From Scedosporium boydii (taxonomy: Eukaryota > Ascomycota > Sordariomycetes > Microascales > Microascaceae): 64,000 nt of DNA. The translations under genes and the position numbers were made by a program. Below the pieces are notes generated by a model. It saw only the letters and a program-made list of their open reading frames with translations. It did not search any database and had not been told where the DNA came from. This document shows, one piece after another, positions 33,185 to 43,528 of the stretch (positions are counted from its first letter, which is position 1; the number at the start of each line of letters is the position of its first letter). The stretch spans positions 1 to 64,000 of the forward strand of contig NJFT01000101.1 of assembly GCA_002221725.1 (NCBI GenBank), given 5' to 3'.

Positions 33185-34939
33185 ATGGCCAACCAAACCC
33201 CCGCCGTTGTCATGGACAAGTAAGGCCCTCTACACACACACACCCCGCACTGCCCCAGGCTCTCTAACTTGCCTCGTCGCGCACAACTGATACTGATGGT
33301 TTCTCCCTCTCCAGCGGTACCGGATTCTCGAAGTTGGGTATGTACAACGTTCCGGCGCCCTAGTTCGCTAGTATAAGTTCGATAGATCCGTCTCGTCTAA
33401 ACCCGAACCTCTAGGTTTCGCCGGCAATGATTCGCCTTCCTTCGTCTTCCCCACCGCGATCGCCACGAAAGGAGCTGCCGGAACTGGAGGCACGGGTTCC
33501 GGCCGACCGGCAGTTGCGAACAAACCGTCTTTCCTTACCGGAGGAGCTGGCCCCAGTAGCCACCTCAGTGCAAAAAGGGGTACCGAAGATCTAGACTTCT
33601 TTATTGGTGACGAGGCTATAGCAGCATCGGGTGGCCCAGGTGTGTCCTTGTCCAAGCGTCAGGCACCGCCCTATCTGTTCCGGACGCTAACTAAATAGGC
33701 TACGGCCTTCACTATCCGATTCGTCATGGTCAGGTCGAGAACTGGGTATGCGATGCCAGCCTCCCATTTCCCGAGCAGCAGCACAGCCTCACAGAGCTAA
33801 CTGAAGCCCTTGGTATAGGACCACATGGAGCGATTCTGGTCCAACTCAATCTTCAAATATCTTCGCGTAGAACCAGAGGAACATTTTTTCCTCCTCACCG
33901 AGCCGGTCAGTGTTGTGCGGCTATCTCATTCAGCGTAACTCAGCTAACAGTAGGTTTTCCGTCGTGCAGCCCCTGAACCCACCCGAAAACCGAGAAAATA
34001 CGGCCGAGATCTTTTTCGAATCCTTCAACTGCGCCGGTCTCTATATTGCCGTTCAGGCCGTCCTAGCCCTCGCGGCGTCTTGGACGTCGTCTAAAGTACA
34101 CGACCGGTCTCTTACGGGAACGGTCATTGATTCGGGTGATGGTGTGACGCACGTTATCCCCGTTGCTGAGGGCTATGTCATTGGCTCTTCCATTAAGTCT
34201 ATCCCCATCGCCGGTCGGGATATCACCTATTTTGTCCAGTCCCTCCTCCGCGACCGCGGCGAGCCAGACTCCACCCTTAGGACCGCTCAAGAGATCAAGG
34301 AGGAATACTGCTACGTCTGCCCCGATATCGTAAAGGAGTTCTCTCGATACGACCGAGATAGGAGTCGATTTATCAAGCATGTCGTTTCCCATCCCGGTGG
34401 TCGACAAGTAACTGTGGACGTGGGATACGAGCGGTTCATGGCGCCCGAAATCTTCTTCAACCCCGAAATCTACAGCTCCGATTTCCTTACGCCCTTGCCA
34501 GTTGTCGTTGACGGTGTCATTCAATCTTCCCCCATCGACGTGAGGAGGGGTCTGTACAAGAACATTGTGCTATCCGGCGGAAGCACGCTTTACAAGGACT
34601 TCGGTCGCAGGTTACAGAGGGACATCAAGCACCTTGTGGATGCGCGCATTCGGGCTAGCGAGATTCGCAGCGGTGGAGCGAAGAGCGGTGGTCTAGAGGT
34701 GCAGGTTATTACTCACAAGAGGCAACGGCATGGTCCGTGGTTCGGTGGTAGCTTGCTAGGCCAGACGCCAGAGTTCAGGTCATACTGCCACACGAAGGCC
34801 GAGGTACGTGTTTTCTTCATCTCTCTGAAATACTCAAATGCTGGGATATACAATGCTAACGCTTCTAAAATAGTACCAAGAATACGGTCCCGGTATTGTG
34901 CGAAGATTCGCTTTGTTGGGTGGACCCGGAGGACCATAA
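33185..34939 (+). CDS. ARP3: Actin-related protein 3 (Arp2/3 complex subunit)
   Basis: Seven exons: 33185-33219, 33315-33337, 33415-33639, 33699-33745, 33819-33905, 33970-34803 and 34874-34939. They give 438 aa, the normal Arp3 size. Actin-fold motifs are [20 protein letters not shown] (phosphate 1), [57 protein letters not shown] (phosphate 2) and [16 protein letters not shown] (adenosine). The C-terminus is [21 protein letters not shown]. Arp3 with Arp2 nucleates branched actin at endocytic patches. Exon 2 is only 23 nt. The early clustering of five introns in the first 800 bp is typical of fungal actin-family genes. Confidence 0.97.
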
Positions 34940-35672
34940 AGGGGGGCCGGAGCGAGCGTCGGATAAGATGGAGATGCGCAATACTTTTATAACACGGGGC
35001 ATGGGGTATGGCGGATTATACACTAAGACCCAGAGAAGGCGACAGGTCGGGATTCAATTCTCTATATTATCTTCCGCCACAGCTCTTCCAAGGGGGGGTA
35101 AGATCTGGGGGGCCATTGCTCGGCGAATGGTTTTGGGGCAAAGTTCATACGAGGTCACGATGTAAAAAGTTTGGCCGTTCTGCGAGAGCGTTAAGGTTGA
35201 ACAAAGGGAAAAGCTTTTTATATGAGGGGGCAGACTTTTTTTTTTCTTTTTTATGATTCTTTGCGTTGGGGAAGTGAAATTCTATATGCGATGTTGGAAA
35301 TGGCAAGATGCCCACTTGTAAGCCGGGAGGGAGATCCTACATCCACGTTCCCGACCCTCTCTCTCTGAAGGGTGAAGCTATCATACCTGTCAGTCGGGTG
35401 ACCCGTCTGAAGCGCAGTATCTCGAACTCCTGTATTTCGTCGGCACATTTTTGTTTTCTGCGGCGTGTGAGAGTCCGCGTTCTCTTTTCCCCACTCCTAG
35501 CATTGACAGTAGATCATAGGGAGGAGGATTGCCAAGGTCGGTCATTGAGCACTTGAGCACATACACATCACCTTTGCGCCATCCTGGAGCGTAATAACCG
35601 CATACAAGGCGCAATCCACATAAGAAACATGTTTGGTATTTCATGAGTCCGTGAGTAAGACCGTAGGTATGC

Positions 35673-35687
35673 TTTTTTTTTTTTTTT
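35673..35687. repeat. Poly-T tract
   Basis: Fifteen consecutive T residues in the ARP3-ATX1 spacer. Confidence 0.8.
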
Positions 35688-36671
35688 GCCCTCCCCCTTC
35701 TCCTTTAGAGTTTATTGAAAGTGAGCAAGTTTCAGAGGAGTCAAGGTATTTTAGCGCCCCCCGCTATCAAGCCCAGGCTTAGCCGATTTTCCCGTCTCGT
35801 CGGGGCGAAAGCGACGCCCAGACTCGCCTTATTAACCCCGGAAACGGAGATTGGCAGGCCGGTTTATTAGTGGTTGGTCTACAGCTTCAGTGTAGTGATA
35901 GCCCATATCAACTTGGGGTCTGCATGTAGATACGTCGATAGTACTCCCGGATTCTTCATCCCCAAAGGTAACAAACACATCGAGGTAGAAATATTGAAAC
36001 CAAACGAGTGCGTGAAATACACTCAAGATACTTGTAGAGTCTGAGTACGAATGCGAAGATTTGTGAGACAAAGGGCTGTGACGGGAAACAAGATGGCATA
36101 GACACAGGCTAGCTTGATGCCCCGACCTGTTTGCGTCGTATGGATCAATGTTAGAGAAAGGCGGGCTGTGATGCCAGTTGAGGCTATACGAATGCAGTTT
36201 AGAGATTCAGATTGACGGTTCGAGTGAAATGTGAGATTTGACATTGGTTCAATATTCAATGCATTCAATACATCCACACTCTTTCTGAGAGGAGGGCGAA
36301 TGCCGAACAGCCATGGCAAGAGGTACTGAATTCATACAGTAGCGGCAATACCTGAGTTCATTTTGCGGATGTGTGCCATTATTAATCCGCCGCTCGAGCT
36401 TGAAGACTTTGGCGCGACACGAAATGATGCTGAGAAATGGACCAGGCCAGGCCATGTCAAAGTTCCATCAAACGTTCCAAGTCGGAAACTTGGAGGGGAG
36501 CAATAATAAGCGCCCTCCCAAAAGATGATACACGCCTCAATGTGAGACTTCCTTCACGCCCCCCTTTCCCTGCCCCCAAGACTCAATCAAGTACGAAGTA
36601 GTATTAAAATCAGGACTATCGTTATTTCCTCCAGTGGTTAAACCACAGGTAGCCAGAATCACACCTTGAGG

Positions 36672-36700
36672 GGTTTTGGCGGTTTTGGCGGTTTTGGCGG
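36672..36700. repeat. GGTTTTGGC tandem repeat
   Basis: Three perfect head-to-tail 9-bp units plus GG, ending about 36 bp before the ATX1 TATA box. It may be a promoter element, or it may be a simple repeat. Confidence 0.75.
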
Positions 36701-36736
36701 AGTTGTCCTTTGCGACACGGAGCACCCAAGTTTGTG

Positions 36737-36744
36737 TATATAAA
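36737..36744 (+). promoter_or_regulatory. TATA box of ATX1
   Basis: TATATAAA lies 209 bp upstream of the ATX1 ATG and is followed by a long CT-rich stretch, a combination common in well-expressed fungal genes. Confidence 0.5.
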
Positions 36745-36952
36745 GTCATATCCACTTGCTCTTTTTTTTCCTGTTGCTTCCCTCTGCTCCTCTGCTCCGT
36801 CACATCAACTCTTAACTACATCTATTATCCCTACCCGTCGCTTTCACCAAAAGCTCCCGCTTTTCGCCTTTACCTCCCAAACATCAGTCTATCTCTCTCT
36901 CTCCTCCCCACCCATCTCCTCGTGTAGAGCTTCCACTCTTAGCACCAACACA

Positions 36953-37419
36953 ATGGCCGAGCAACACACCTACAACTTCGACATTACCATGAGCTGCGGC
37001 GGCTGCTCCGGAGCCGTTGACCGCGTACTCAAGAAGCTCGATGGTAAGTAGTACTATATGCTTATTCTCACATTCCCCCTACAGTTTCGTTTCCTCTCTA
37101 TCCTTTGAGGGACGAGAAATCGGGGCGAGGGGGCTGTTTTGGCCTCCTCGCAACAATTACCCCACCAACCCCTCCTCGTGTCACAAATTCCAGCGCAAAC
37201 ATTATGTCGCAACAAACAAAAGCTAACAATATTTTCTTCCACTCCCTAGGCGTCAAGAGCTACGAAGTCTCCCTCGAGAACCAGACCGCTACCGTCGTCG
37301 CCGAACCCACCCTTGACTACACCACCGTCCTGAAGACCATTGCGAAGACGGGCAAGAAGGTCAACAAGGGTGTTGCCGATGGTGTCGAGCAGAGCATTGA
37401 GGTCCCTGCTGAGGCGTAG
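36953..37419 (+). CDS. ATX1: ATX1 copper metallochaperone
   Basis: Two exons, 36953-37043 and 37250-37419, give 86 aa, split by a 206-bp intron that is long for this window. The ferredoxin-like HMA fold has the metal loop MSCGGC (Cys15 and Cys18; Ser where MTCxxC is usual). Helix 1 is SGAVDRVLKKLDG, followed by VKSYEVSLENQTATVVAEP and LKTIAKTGKKVNK, which carries the Lys-rich face used for docking. Atx1 carries Cu(I) to the Ccc2 ATPase of the late Golgi, which loads secreted copper enzymes. The next gene downstream encodes a secreted copper monooxygenase (AA9). That link is suggestive only, since 2.3 kb separate them. Confidence 0.95.
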
Positions 37420-39678
37420 GCGAGCTGATGGCGTCATGCACTGCGGACAGGGGGCAGTTTGGGGATCTTCTCCGGCCCCCGGAGGCGTGGAAGCGCATCT
37501 GTAGCAGGGGTTCGTGATTGGAAATTCCCTCCTTCAGGGATCGAGGTGGGATGGGATGGGATGGGATCTACACTACGCCAGGCTACTCACCTATGAAGTA
37601 CAAAGGTAGTAGCATTCGCAACTAAAAACACCAATACCAATACAAATTATACCTGTGATTTCATATATTTGCAAACTATGGACTGTGCGTTCTCTTCGTT
37701 CGGCGTAATATAGGCGTGTCCAACGCAAAATGAAGCAACTCTGTCCATCGCTGCATTCGGTTGCTCTCAAGCCTTTACGGCTGAAGGCGACGATCCTCAT
37801 AGCTTTTCGCAATCGCCGGGCCCTGGCCAGCATCTGCGGTGATTTTGCGGCGATGATGCAATCCAATGCTAGGCTCCTTCCCCACTAAAAAGTACGAAGT
37901 ACATCGTGATTGATCAATTGCGGTTAATCTACGAAGTACACGTGGCGATAACGCTGGGGCAGTTTTGCTCCCAGCATTTGAGAGGAGGTTCGCTGAGAAA
38001 TGAGAACGAAGCCTCATCTTCTAAACCACCGAGTTTTCAGCCTGAACTTCGTCCCAAGCTTGTGCGCGTGGGCCTTTCTCATGAAGCTCTCTCCAATACG
38101 GCATGTCGAATAAGATTCTAAGGCACCCACAACCCAAAGCGATCCTTGATCACCCCGGTTACGAATGGGTGTCCCTGCGCGGTGGTGGGATTCGATATGT
38201 GACCCTGAGAAGAAGTTGAACCAATTCTCGGTCCTCGGTCCCGGCCGAGTTCTGCCCATCAATCGCCGTCCGGGTCCGAGGTTTGGTGCTCTTTCACTGA
38301 CCAAGAGGGCACTTCAGATCGGTGCACCTGCGCGAGCGAACCAACACCATCAAACCCATACGCCAAGATTTCTGAATGAATCAGCATTTCTCACAGCAAT
38401 CTGCCATCCCTCCCTCGATCGATACAGGAAATGCTCATATCACTGACCGCCTGGCCCCTACTCAATGCCATCGGCGAGACAAGATGGCCAGGTCTTGGAC
38501 TATTGCCTGCACATCCGTCCTCGCTTGCTCTCTCGGTAGTCTACTCCGGCCTGCCCAGCAGCGGCTTGGACGGCACATGAGTGAGTGTGTGTGGTTATTC
38601 GTAGACCTCGACCGAAATTGATGGAACTACTAAATATAAGATGCCATTATTCCGCCTCCTCTCTCCTGTGGCATACGAATTTCGACTATCCGTCATCCAA
38701 TGGCGTATCCCTTTGCGGTGGTGGTGTTTTGCGTGATGCTTTCAATTACCGTCGGGCCGGGGTGAAAGCTGCGACTTTATCCAAGGTCTCATCCCCTCCA
38801 CAACACCATATCATTGCTGCCGATATATATCTCGATATGGCCTATCCCCACGCAGTGGCTCCCCGTGGGGCACCCCTCGAGTAGCCAACGCTGCGGCACC
38901 GATATTAGCCACCCTACAACACATGGCCAGCTTAGATATGTTGGTTGAAAGGAAGGCCAAGCACGGGTGTGACAGAAAAGGCATCATTGATGGGAGCGGT
39001 GACACTCATTCGAACTTACCCAGACGTCCAACCCAACCCATGCGCTCTCCTTCGTCCGAGAAGTCTCCCCCATTGTCCTCAGGCCTCGTGTACTCCCCTC
39101 ACGTGTGAAATACGTCTTAGTATTTTTCCATTACGTTCCTCCTTACTATCCTTTGCCAATCGCGATTGGATCAACTTTATGTCTTGTCACGTACATTTCG
39201 TTGGGTCGCGAAGTCACGGAAGACCTCGCTCGAGATGGCGTCGAGCCACTTCTCTCCGCCCTCTTTCATCTCATTCATGAAGGAAGGACCCTCTGTAAAT
39301 GACGCCACCCCTCGGCTGCTTTATATTGCATTTACATTGCGAGCACATACTTTGGCCGACCATATGACTTGATACCCGTCCTTGCGCAGAGGCATGTTCC
39401 TCGTCCCAGGGATTTGCAGCTAATATACTTTACGCGGGCATAGGGCCTATCTTGATTTCCCGGTTTCTCTTTTCTGTTTAGGAGAAAGGTTGTTTATTAT
39501 CGTAGCAATTCCCATGCGTACATTTGTCTGTATTTTCTTGCGATTCTCTTGACACCGCACACCGGGGGTTCTCTCTGTTACTCCTGTACTTCTTCCATTT
39601 CAGAGCCTCAACCACGGACTGTCTGTGGCGTTTGTTGAATCTTTTAAACTGGAGAGATAGTGGATTTGGTCGTGATCA
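37420..39678. other. Intergenic region ATX1 / AA9
   Basis: 2.26 kb with no supported gene. It holds TACGAAGTA at 37893-37901 and 37930-37938, only 28 bp apart, and a GGGAT repeat at about 37547-37567. Confidence 0.45.
37547..37567. repeat. (GGGAT)n short tandem repeat
   Basis: About four GGGAT units within the ATX1 3' region. Confidence 0.65.
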
Positions 39679-41235
39679 ATGGTTTGGTCTTTGGCTATTC
39701 CCGCCGGGCTGGCGAGCTTGCTATTGCTCGCGGTCCGGGTTGACGCGCACGGTATTGCGGATGGTCTTGCAGTCTATCCTGGGGGAGCCGCAGGTGGCAC
39801 ATAGTAAGTCAAGTGAAGCGAGTCCATAAGAAGAAAGATAGATCTACTTTGCTGCTTTACGTTAAGGTTTTATTCTAACTTGCAGATATAGCTATCGGGG
39901 GTACAATCCGTCATTTCAGTATGAGAAGCCGCCTCCAGAGGTAGCAGAGTGGTCGACACCCCAGAACCTCCAGTACGTTCAACCTCCCTACCGCTACTTA
40001 TACCTTCGTCCCTAGGGTCAATCCATCTCTAATTTACATTTGACTTCCCACAGAAACGGCTTCGTAGCTCCCGCCGCCTACAACACACCAGACATCATCT
40101 GCCACCTTGGCGCCACCCCCGGAGCAGTAGCCATACCAGTCAACGCCGGCGACGAGCTCGGCATCCACTGGGATACCTGGCCCGACTCGCACAAGGGGCC
40201 CATCATCGACTCTCTGGCCAACTGTGAAGGAGCATGCGTAAGTCAACCCTTCACAAATACAAAATTTACGAAAGACGATCCACCCCCAAACTAACACTCC
40301 CTTAAGCAAAATGTCGACAAGACCAAACTCAAATTCTTCGACATCAGCCGCGAAGCCGTCGTTAACGCCGCTTCCGACCTCTGGGCCCCCAACGTCCTCA
40401 TCAGGAACGACCTCACCTGGTTCGTCAAGATCCCCGAGAGCATCGCGCCCGGCAACTACGTTCTCCGCCATGAGATTGTCGCCCTCCACGCCGCCGGCCA
40501 GCCCAACGGCGCGCAAAGCTATCCTTTCTGCTTCAATCTTGCCATTTCTAGCAAGGGGACGGATCACCCGGAAGGTCGGACGTTTGAAGGGTATTATAGC
40601 CAGAACGAGGTGGGTATTGTGTGGGATCTGTTTGGCAAATCTGCTGCGGATTACAAGATTCCTGGAGTAAGTCTAACCCTCCTACCCTACTAGATGCTAT
40701 TCGAGCGCCCTCCTTGGACTATAAGACTTAAATTCCCTCACAGCCAGCAGACAATCTGTACTCCAAGGCCGAGGTCGCCTCCCAGCGCAAGCCCAGTATC
40801 ACCGCCACCGGCACCTTCGTCAAGTCACTCGACCTCGCCGCTCTTCCCAAGGAAACTTCTTTTGTAGAGGAAGAAACATCCACCTCCGAGGCCGCTGCCT
40901 CCCCTACAGAGGTCGCAGAAGAAACTCCTTCCTCACCCACGAACGCCGGCACCACCACTGATAGCGTTCAGGTTAACCCACCATCTCCCACTGCCGCCAC
41001 ATCTGAGAAGGAAAGCACCCCCGTTACCTCGAGCGAAGAAGCTCCGGCCCAGACATCCGAGACTCCGGTCTCATCGACCGAGGCTTCGGCTTCAGCTTCG
41101 ACGTCTGAGGCGCCGGCCAGTAACTCGATTGCTGCGGCGGTAGTGTATAGCACGGTGTATATCACACATAGGGTTACCGTTACTCAGGTTGATACGACGA
41201 CACTTTTTGCTACCGTCACGCTTCCACGGCCTTAG
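39679..41235 (+). CDS. Secreted lytic polysaccharide monooxygenase, family AA9
   Basis: Five exons, 39679-39803, 39892-39972, 40054-40237, 40307-40666 and 40744-41235, give 413 aa. Residues 1-23 (MVWSLAIPAGLASLLLLAVRVDA) are a signal peptide, and cleavage exposes His24 as the N-terminal residue of the copper histidine brace. The second brace histidine is His115 in WPDSHKGP. The axial Tyr202 lies in GAQSYPFC. Other AA9 landmarks are NGFVAPAAYNTPDIICH, AGDELGIHWDTW, WFVKIPESIAPGNYVLRHEIVALH and FNLAI. The enzyme oxidatively cleaves cellulose or related glucans. No CBM1 follows. Instead there is a Ser/Thr/Glu-rich tail of about 140 residues ending in VYSTVYITHRVTVTQ and TVTLPRP. The first exon and signal peptide are easy to miss because exon 1 is only 125 bp. 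Confidence 0.9.
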
Positions 41236-41397
41236 ATTCAGCTTATACAGAGTGGATTATTTACAAGCCTTCGGTGGAGGAAAGATGATGAAAGCCATGT
41301 GTTTCTTTTCCTTCCTTTTTATGGAGGATGACTTATTTTCCCCCTCTTCAACTTATACCTAGAATCATCAAAATCGAATTCCTGCCAAAGCAGACCA

Positions 41398-41403
41398 AAT
41401 AAA
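41398..41403 (+). other. Candidate polyadenylation signal of the AA9 gene
   Basis: AATAAA 163 bp after the AA9 stop codon, in A/T-rich DNA. Confidence 0.35.
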
Positions 41404-41789
41404 TACTAAATACCCTCATATTCCCATCGACCTCACAAGTACTGTCCGCCGGAACAGGTATGCAAATGTAAAAGTGTATTGTAACACATAGATACATGAA
41501 AATGCCTAGTAAGTCTATCCGTCCAGTCCTCTCCTCCCTCAGTATCCAGCCGGCATAAAAAGATTGTAAAAACCGTCTGTATCTCTTGACTTTTCCCGTT
41601 AAAAAGAATGTTGCCCGCCAGTGTGTCTAATCATATCATGCCCGTTCAATGAAAGGGGGTATCTATCCAGAAAATCGCCGAAAAACAATGAGAATGGAAA
41701 AAAAAAACACCGATCAGATCCGCCAGAAGTGTGAAATGAATGCCGAGTCGCTTGCCCCTAGAATCAGTCCATAGGGGGTTGGTTTGCGC

Positions 41790-41822
<33 letters not shown>
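41790..41822. repeat. (ATG)11 microsatellite
   Basis: Eleven perfect trinucleotide units 48 bp beyond the stop codon of the minus-strand rhodopsin-domain gene. Confidence 0.9.
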
Positions 41823-41824
<2 letters not shown>

Positions 41825-41869
41825 AACGCCGAGGCCGTGAGTTCCTTTTTGCGTGTCCCGTTTCCTTAC

Positions 41870-43528
41870 CTATCTCCCGCCCTTCAAGATATCCCTCCAA
41901 TCATCCCCATTACCCCTCAGCTCAGCCTCCACATCAGCCACCGTCTCCTCCACAATCTCAACACTAATCGTCCTCATAATGACCCCCTGCAACGCCTCAG
42001 TGTTCACCCCAGGCGGCGGCGGTCCCCCAGCACTAATCGAAGTACCTGACCTCCCCACGCTTCCCGTGGCGCTGATCCACGAAGCCGCCGTCCCAGGCCT
42101 GCTCGTCTGCTGCACGTTCGAGCGGCTCGACATAGCCGTCCGAGGCCGCGAATGATGCCCCGAAGCAGTGCCCGGCCTACTCGCTCCGCGGCTCGAGGAG
42201 CCCGTACCGGACCGAACGACGGCTGCCGAGGGGCGAGCCATGCCGGATTCGAGATCGTGGCGGGGCGGCGGTGGTGGCGGAGCATTGAAGTAGTAGTCAT
42301 CGGCGTCGCCTTGGCGGGGACCCTCGATGATGAAGACGGTCGATTTGGCGGAGTGAGGGGGTGTGTGTGAGGAGCGGTGGGAGAGGTCGTCGAGGTGGCT
42401 GGAGGAGACGGAGACGAGGTTGGAGAGGTCGCGGACGTTTGGGGAGGTGAGCATCGTGCCGAGGGGGATGATGTTGGCGGCAGTGATGGCGAGGTTTTGA
42501 GTGAGACTGGAGTCCAAGGTCAGCCTTCTCCTCATCCTTCCTTTCCTGAACAAAAAGAAGACTTTAGGGAACTTACACGTCGAAGATGGTGGCGAGCAGG
42601 ACGTCACTGCTGAAGGACCCTCGGGCACCAATAACGGATATTTGGTAGGTTCGAATAATTGAGAAGACCGCAGCCCTGTTCATCTGCTGGTTAGCAAACA
42701 CACGCAGCGCAGTTGGCGTTGCACAATGGTTAGTGCCACTTACAGCAGCATAGAGATTGCCAGGATGTAGAAGGGCCACCTAATGCTCTTTACCAAAACG
42801 AGATCTCGTGCAACCATGATGGGGAAAATGCAGAGGAAGAAGAAGGCAAATACGGCAAAACCTGTTCCAAACACCACGTTAGTCCCTAGTGACACTCACG
42901 CACACAAAATGTTCGCTTCGCAAAATCTCCATAAAGCCCATACCTCCTTGAAAGTAAGCAGTCCCCAACTCGGCCTCTCCGTCGAAACACTCGCCCTCCA
43001 CCTCGTGATTCCATAACTTCTCGAGCGGTCGGCATAACAAGTTTGAAGCTAGCGCAAAGGCGAGGTTCACGAGGGCCAGGAGCAGGATGAGCATTCCGAG
43101 GAATACGTTCCATGGTCTCCGGCGACCGAGGGTACGGAGGAAGAAGAAGCAGATGGAGATTTGTCCGAGTGTGGTGCCGAACATATGCCAGGGCTTCGCA
43201 AGGTAGTAGAATTGCATGGCTCGGATGGAGTTCCCTATTGACGTCGCCTCGATGGAAGTAAAGATCATGGACACGAAACCCATCACCTGTTGAGGAAAGG
43301 AGAGAGTCTAGTTAGTGCGGAGCCCTTCAACAAGGGCAGCGAGAGTCCCAGCAGACATACCATGGCCACTATCACCGAGTAGTCGTCCCACCAAACTCCG
43401 CGATTTGTCTGTTTCCTAGCCATAAACCTCACTCCGCAAGTGCCAATGGCGAGAACTGTTGAAGTGACCGAAATGGCGATGAGGGCCTGCCCTCTGCTGA
43501 CTAGCAGCTCGTCCCCAGAGCCGTCCAT
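41870..43528 (-). CDS. Fungal rhodopsin-domain integral membrane protein
   Basis: Five minus-strand exons, 43361-43528, 42944-43286, 42744-42861, 42577-42675 and 41870-42506, give 454 aa. About seven hydrophobic segments fill the first 270 residues. Hallmarks of the fungal rhodopsin-like family are GVRFMARKQTNRGVWWDDYSVI, YYLAKPWHMFGTTLGQISICFFFLRTL and CRPLEKLW...GECF. The helices continue with FAVFAFFFLCIFPIMVARD and LLAAVFSIIRTYQISVIG. The C-terminal 185 residues are cytoplasmic in character, rich in Ser, Arg and Pro, with a HxxPPxSxKS stretch and repeated SRPGTA-type motifs that could be phosphorylated. The family includes Pth11-like proteins but its ligands are mostly unknown. Splice phases at all four introns agree with the family alignment. 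Confidence 0.85.

Larger units (their letters stand above)
34940..36952. other. Intergenic region ARP3 / ATX1
   Basis: 2 kb with the ARP3 3' region and the ATX1 promoter. It contains a T15 run (35673-35687), TACGAAGTA (36592-36600), a GGTTTTGGC tandem repeat, a TATA box and a CT-rich leader (about 36750-36930). No coding gene is evident. Confidence 0.5.
41236..41869. other. Convergent 3' region AA9 / rhodopsin-domain gene
   Basis: 634 bp of 3' untranslated DNA. It includes an AATAAA at 41398-41403, 163 bp after the AA9 stop, and an ATG-unit microsatellite. Confidence 0.5.
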
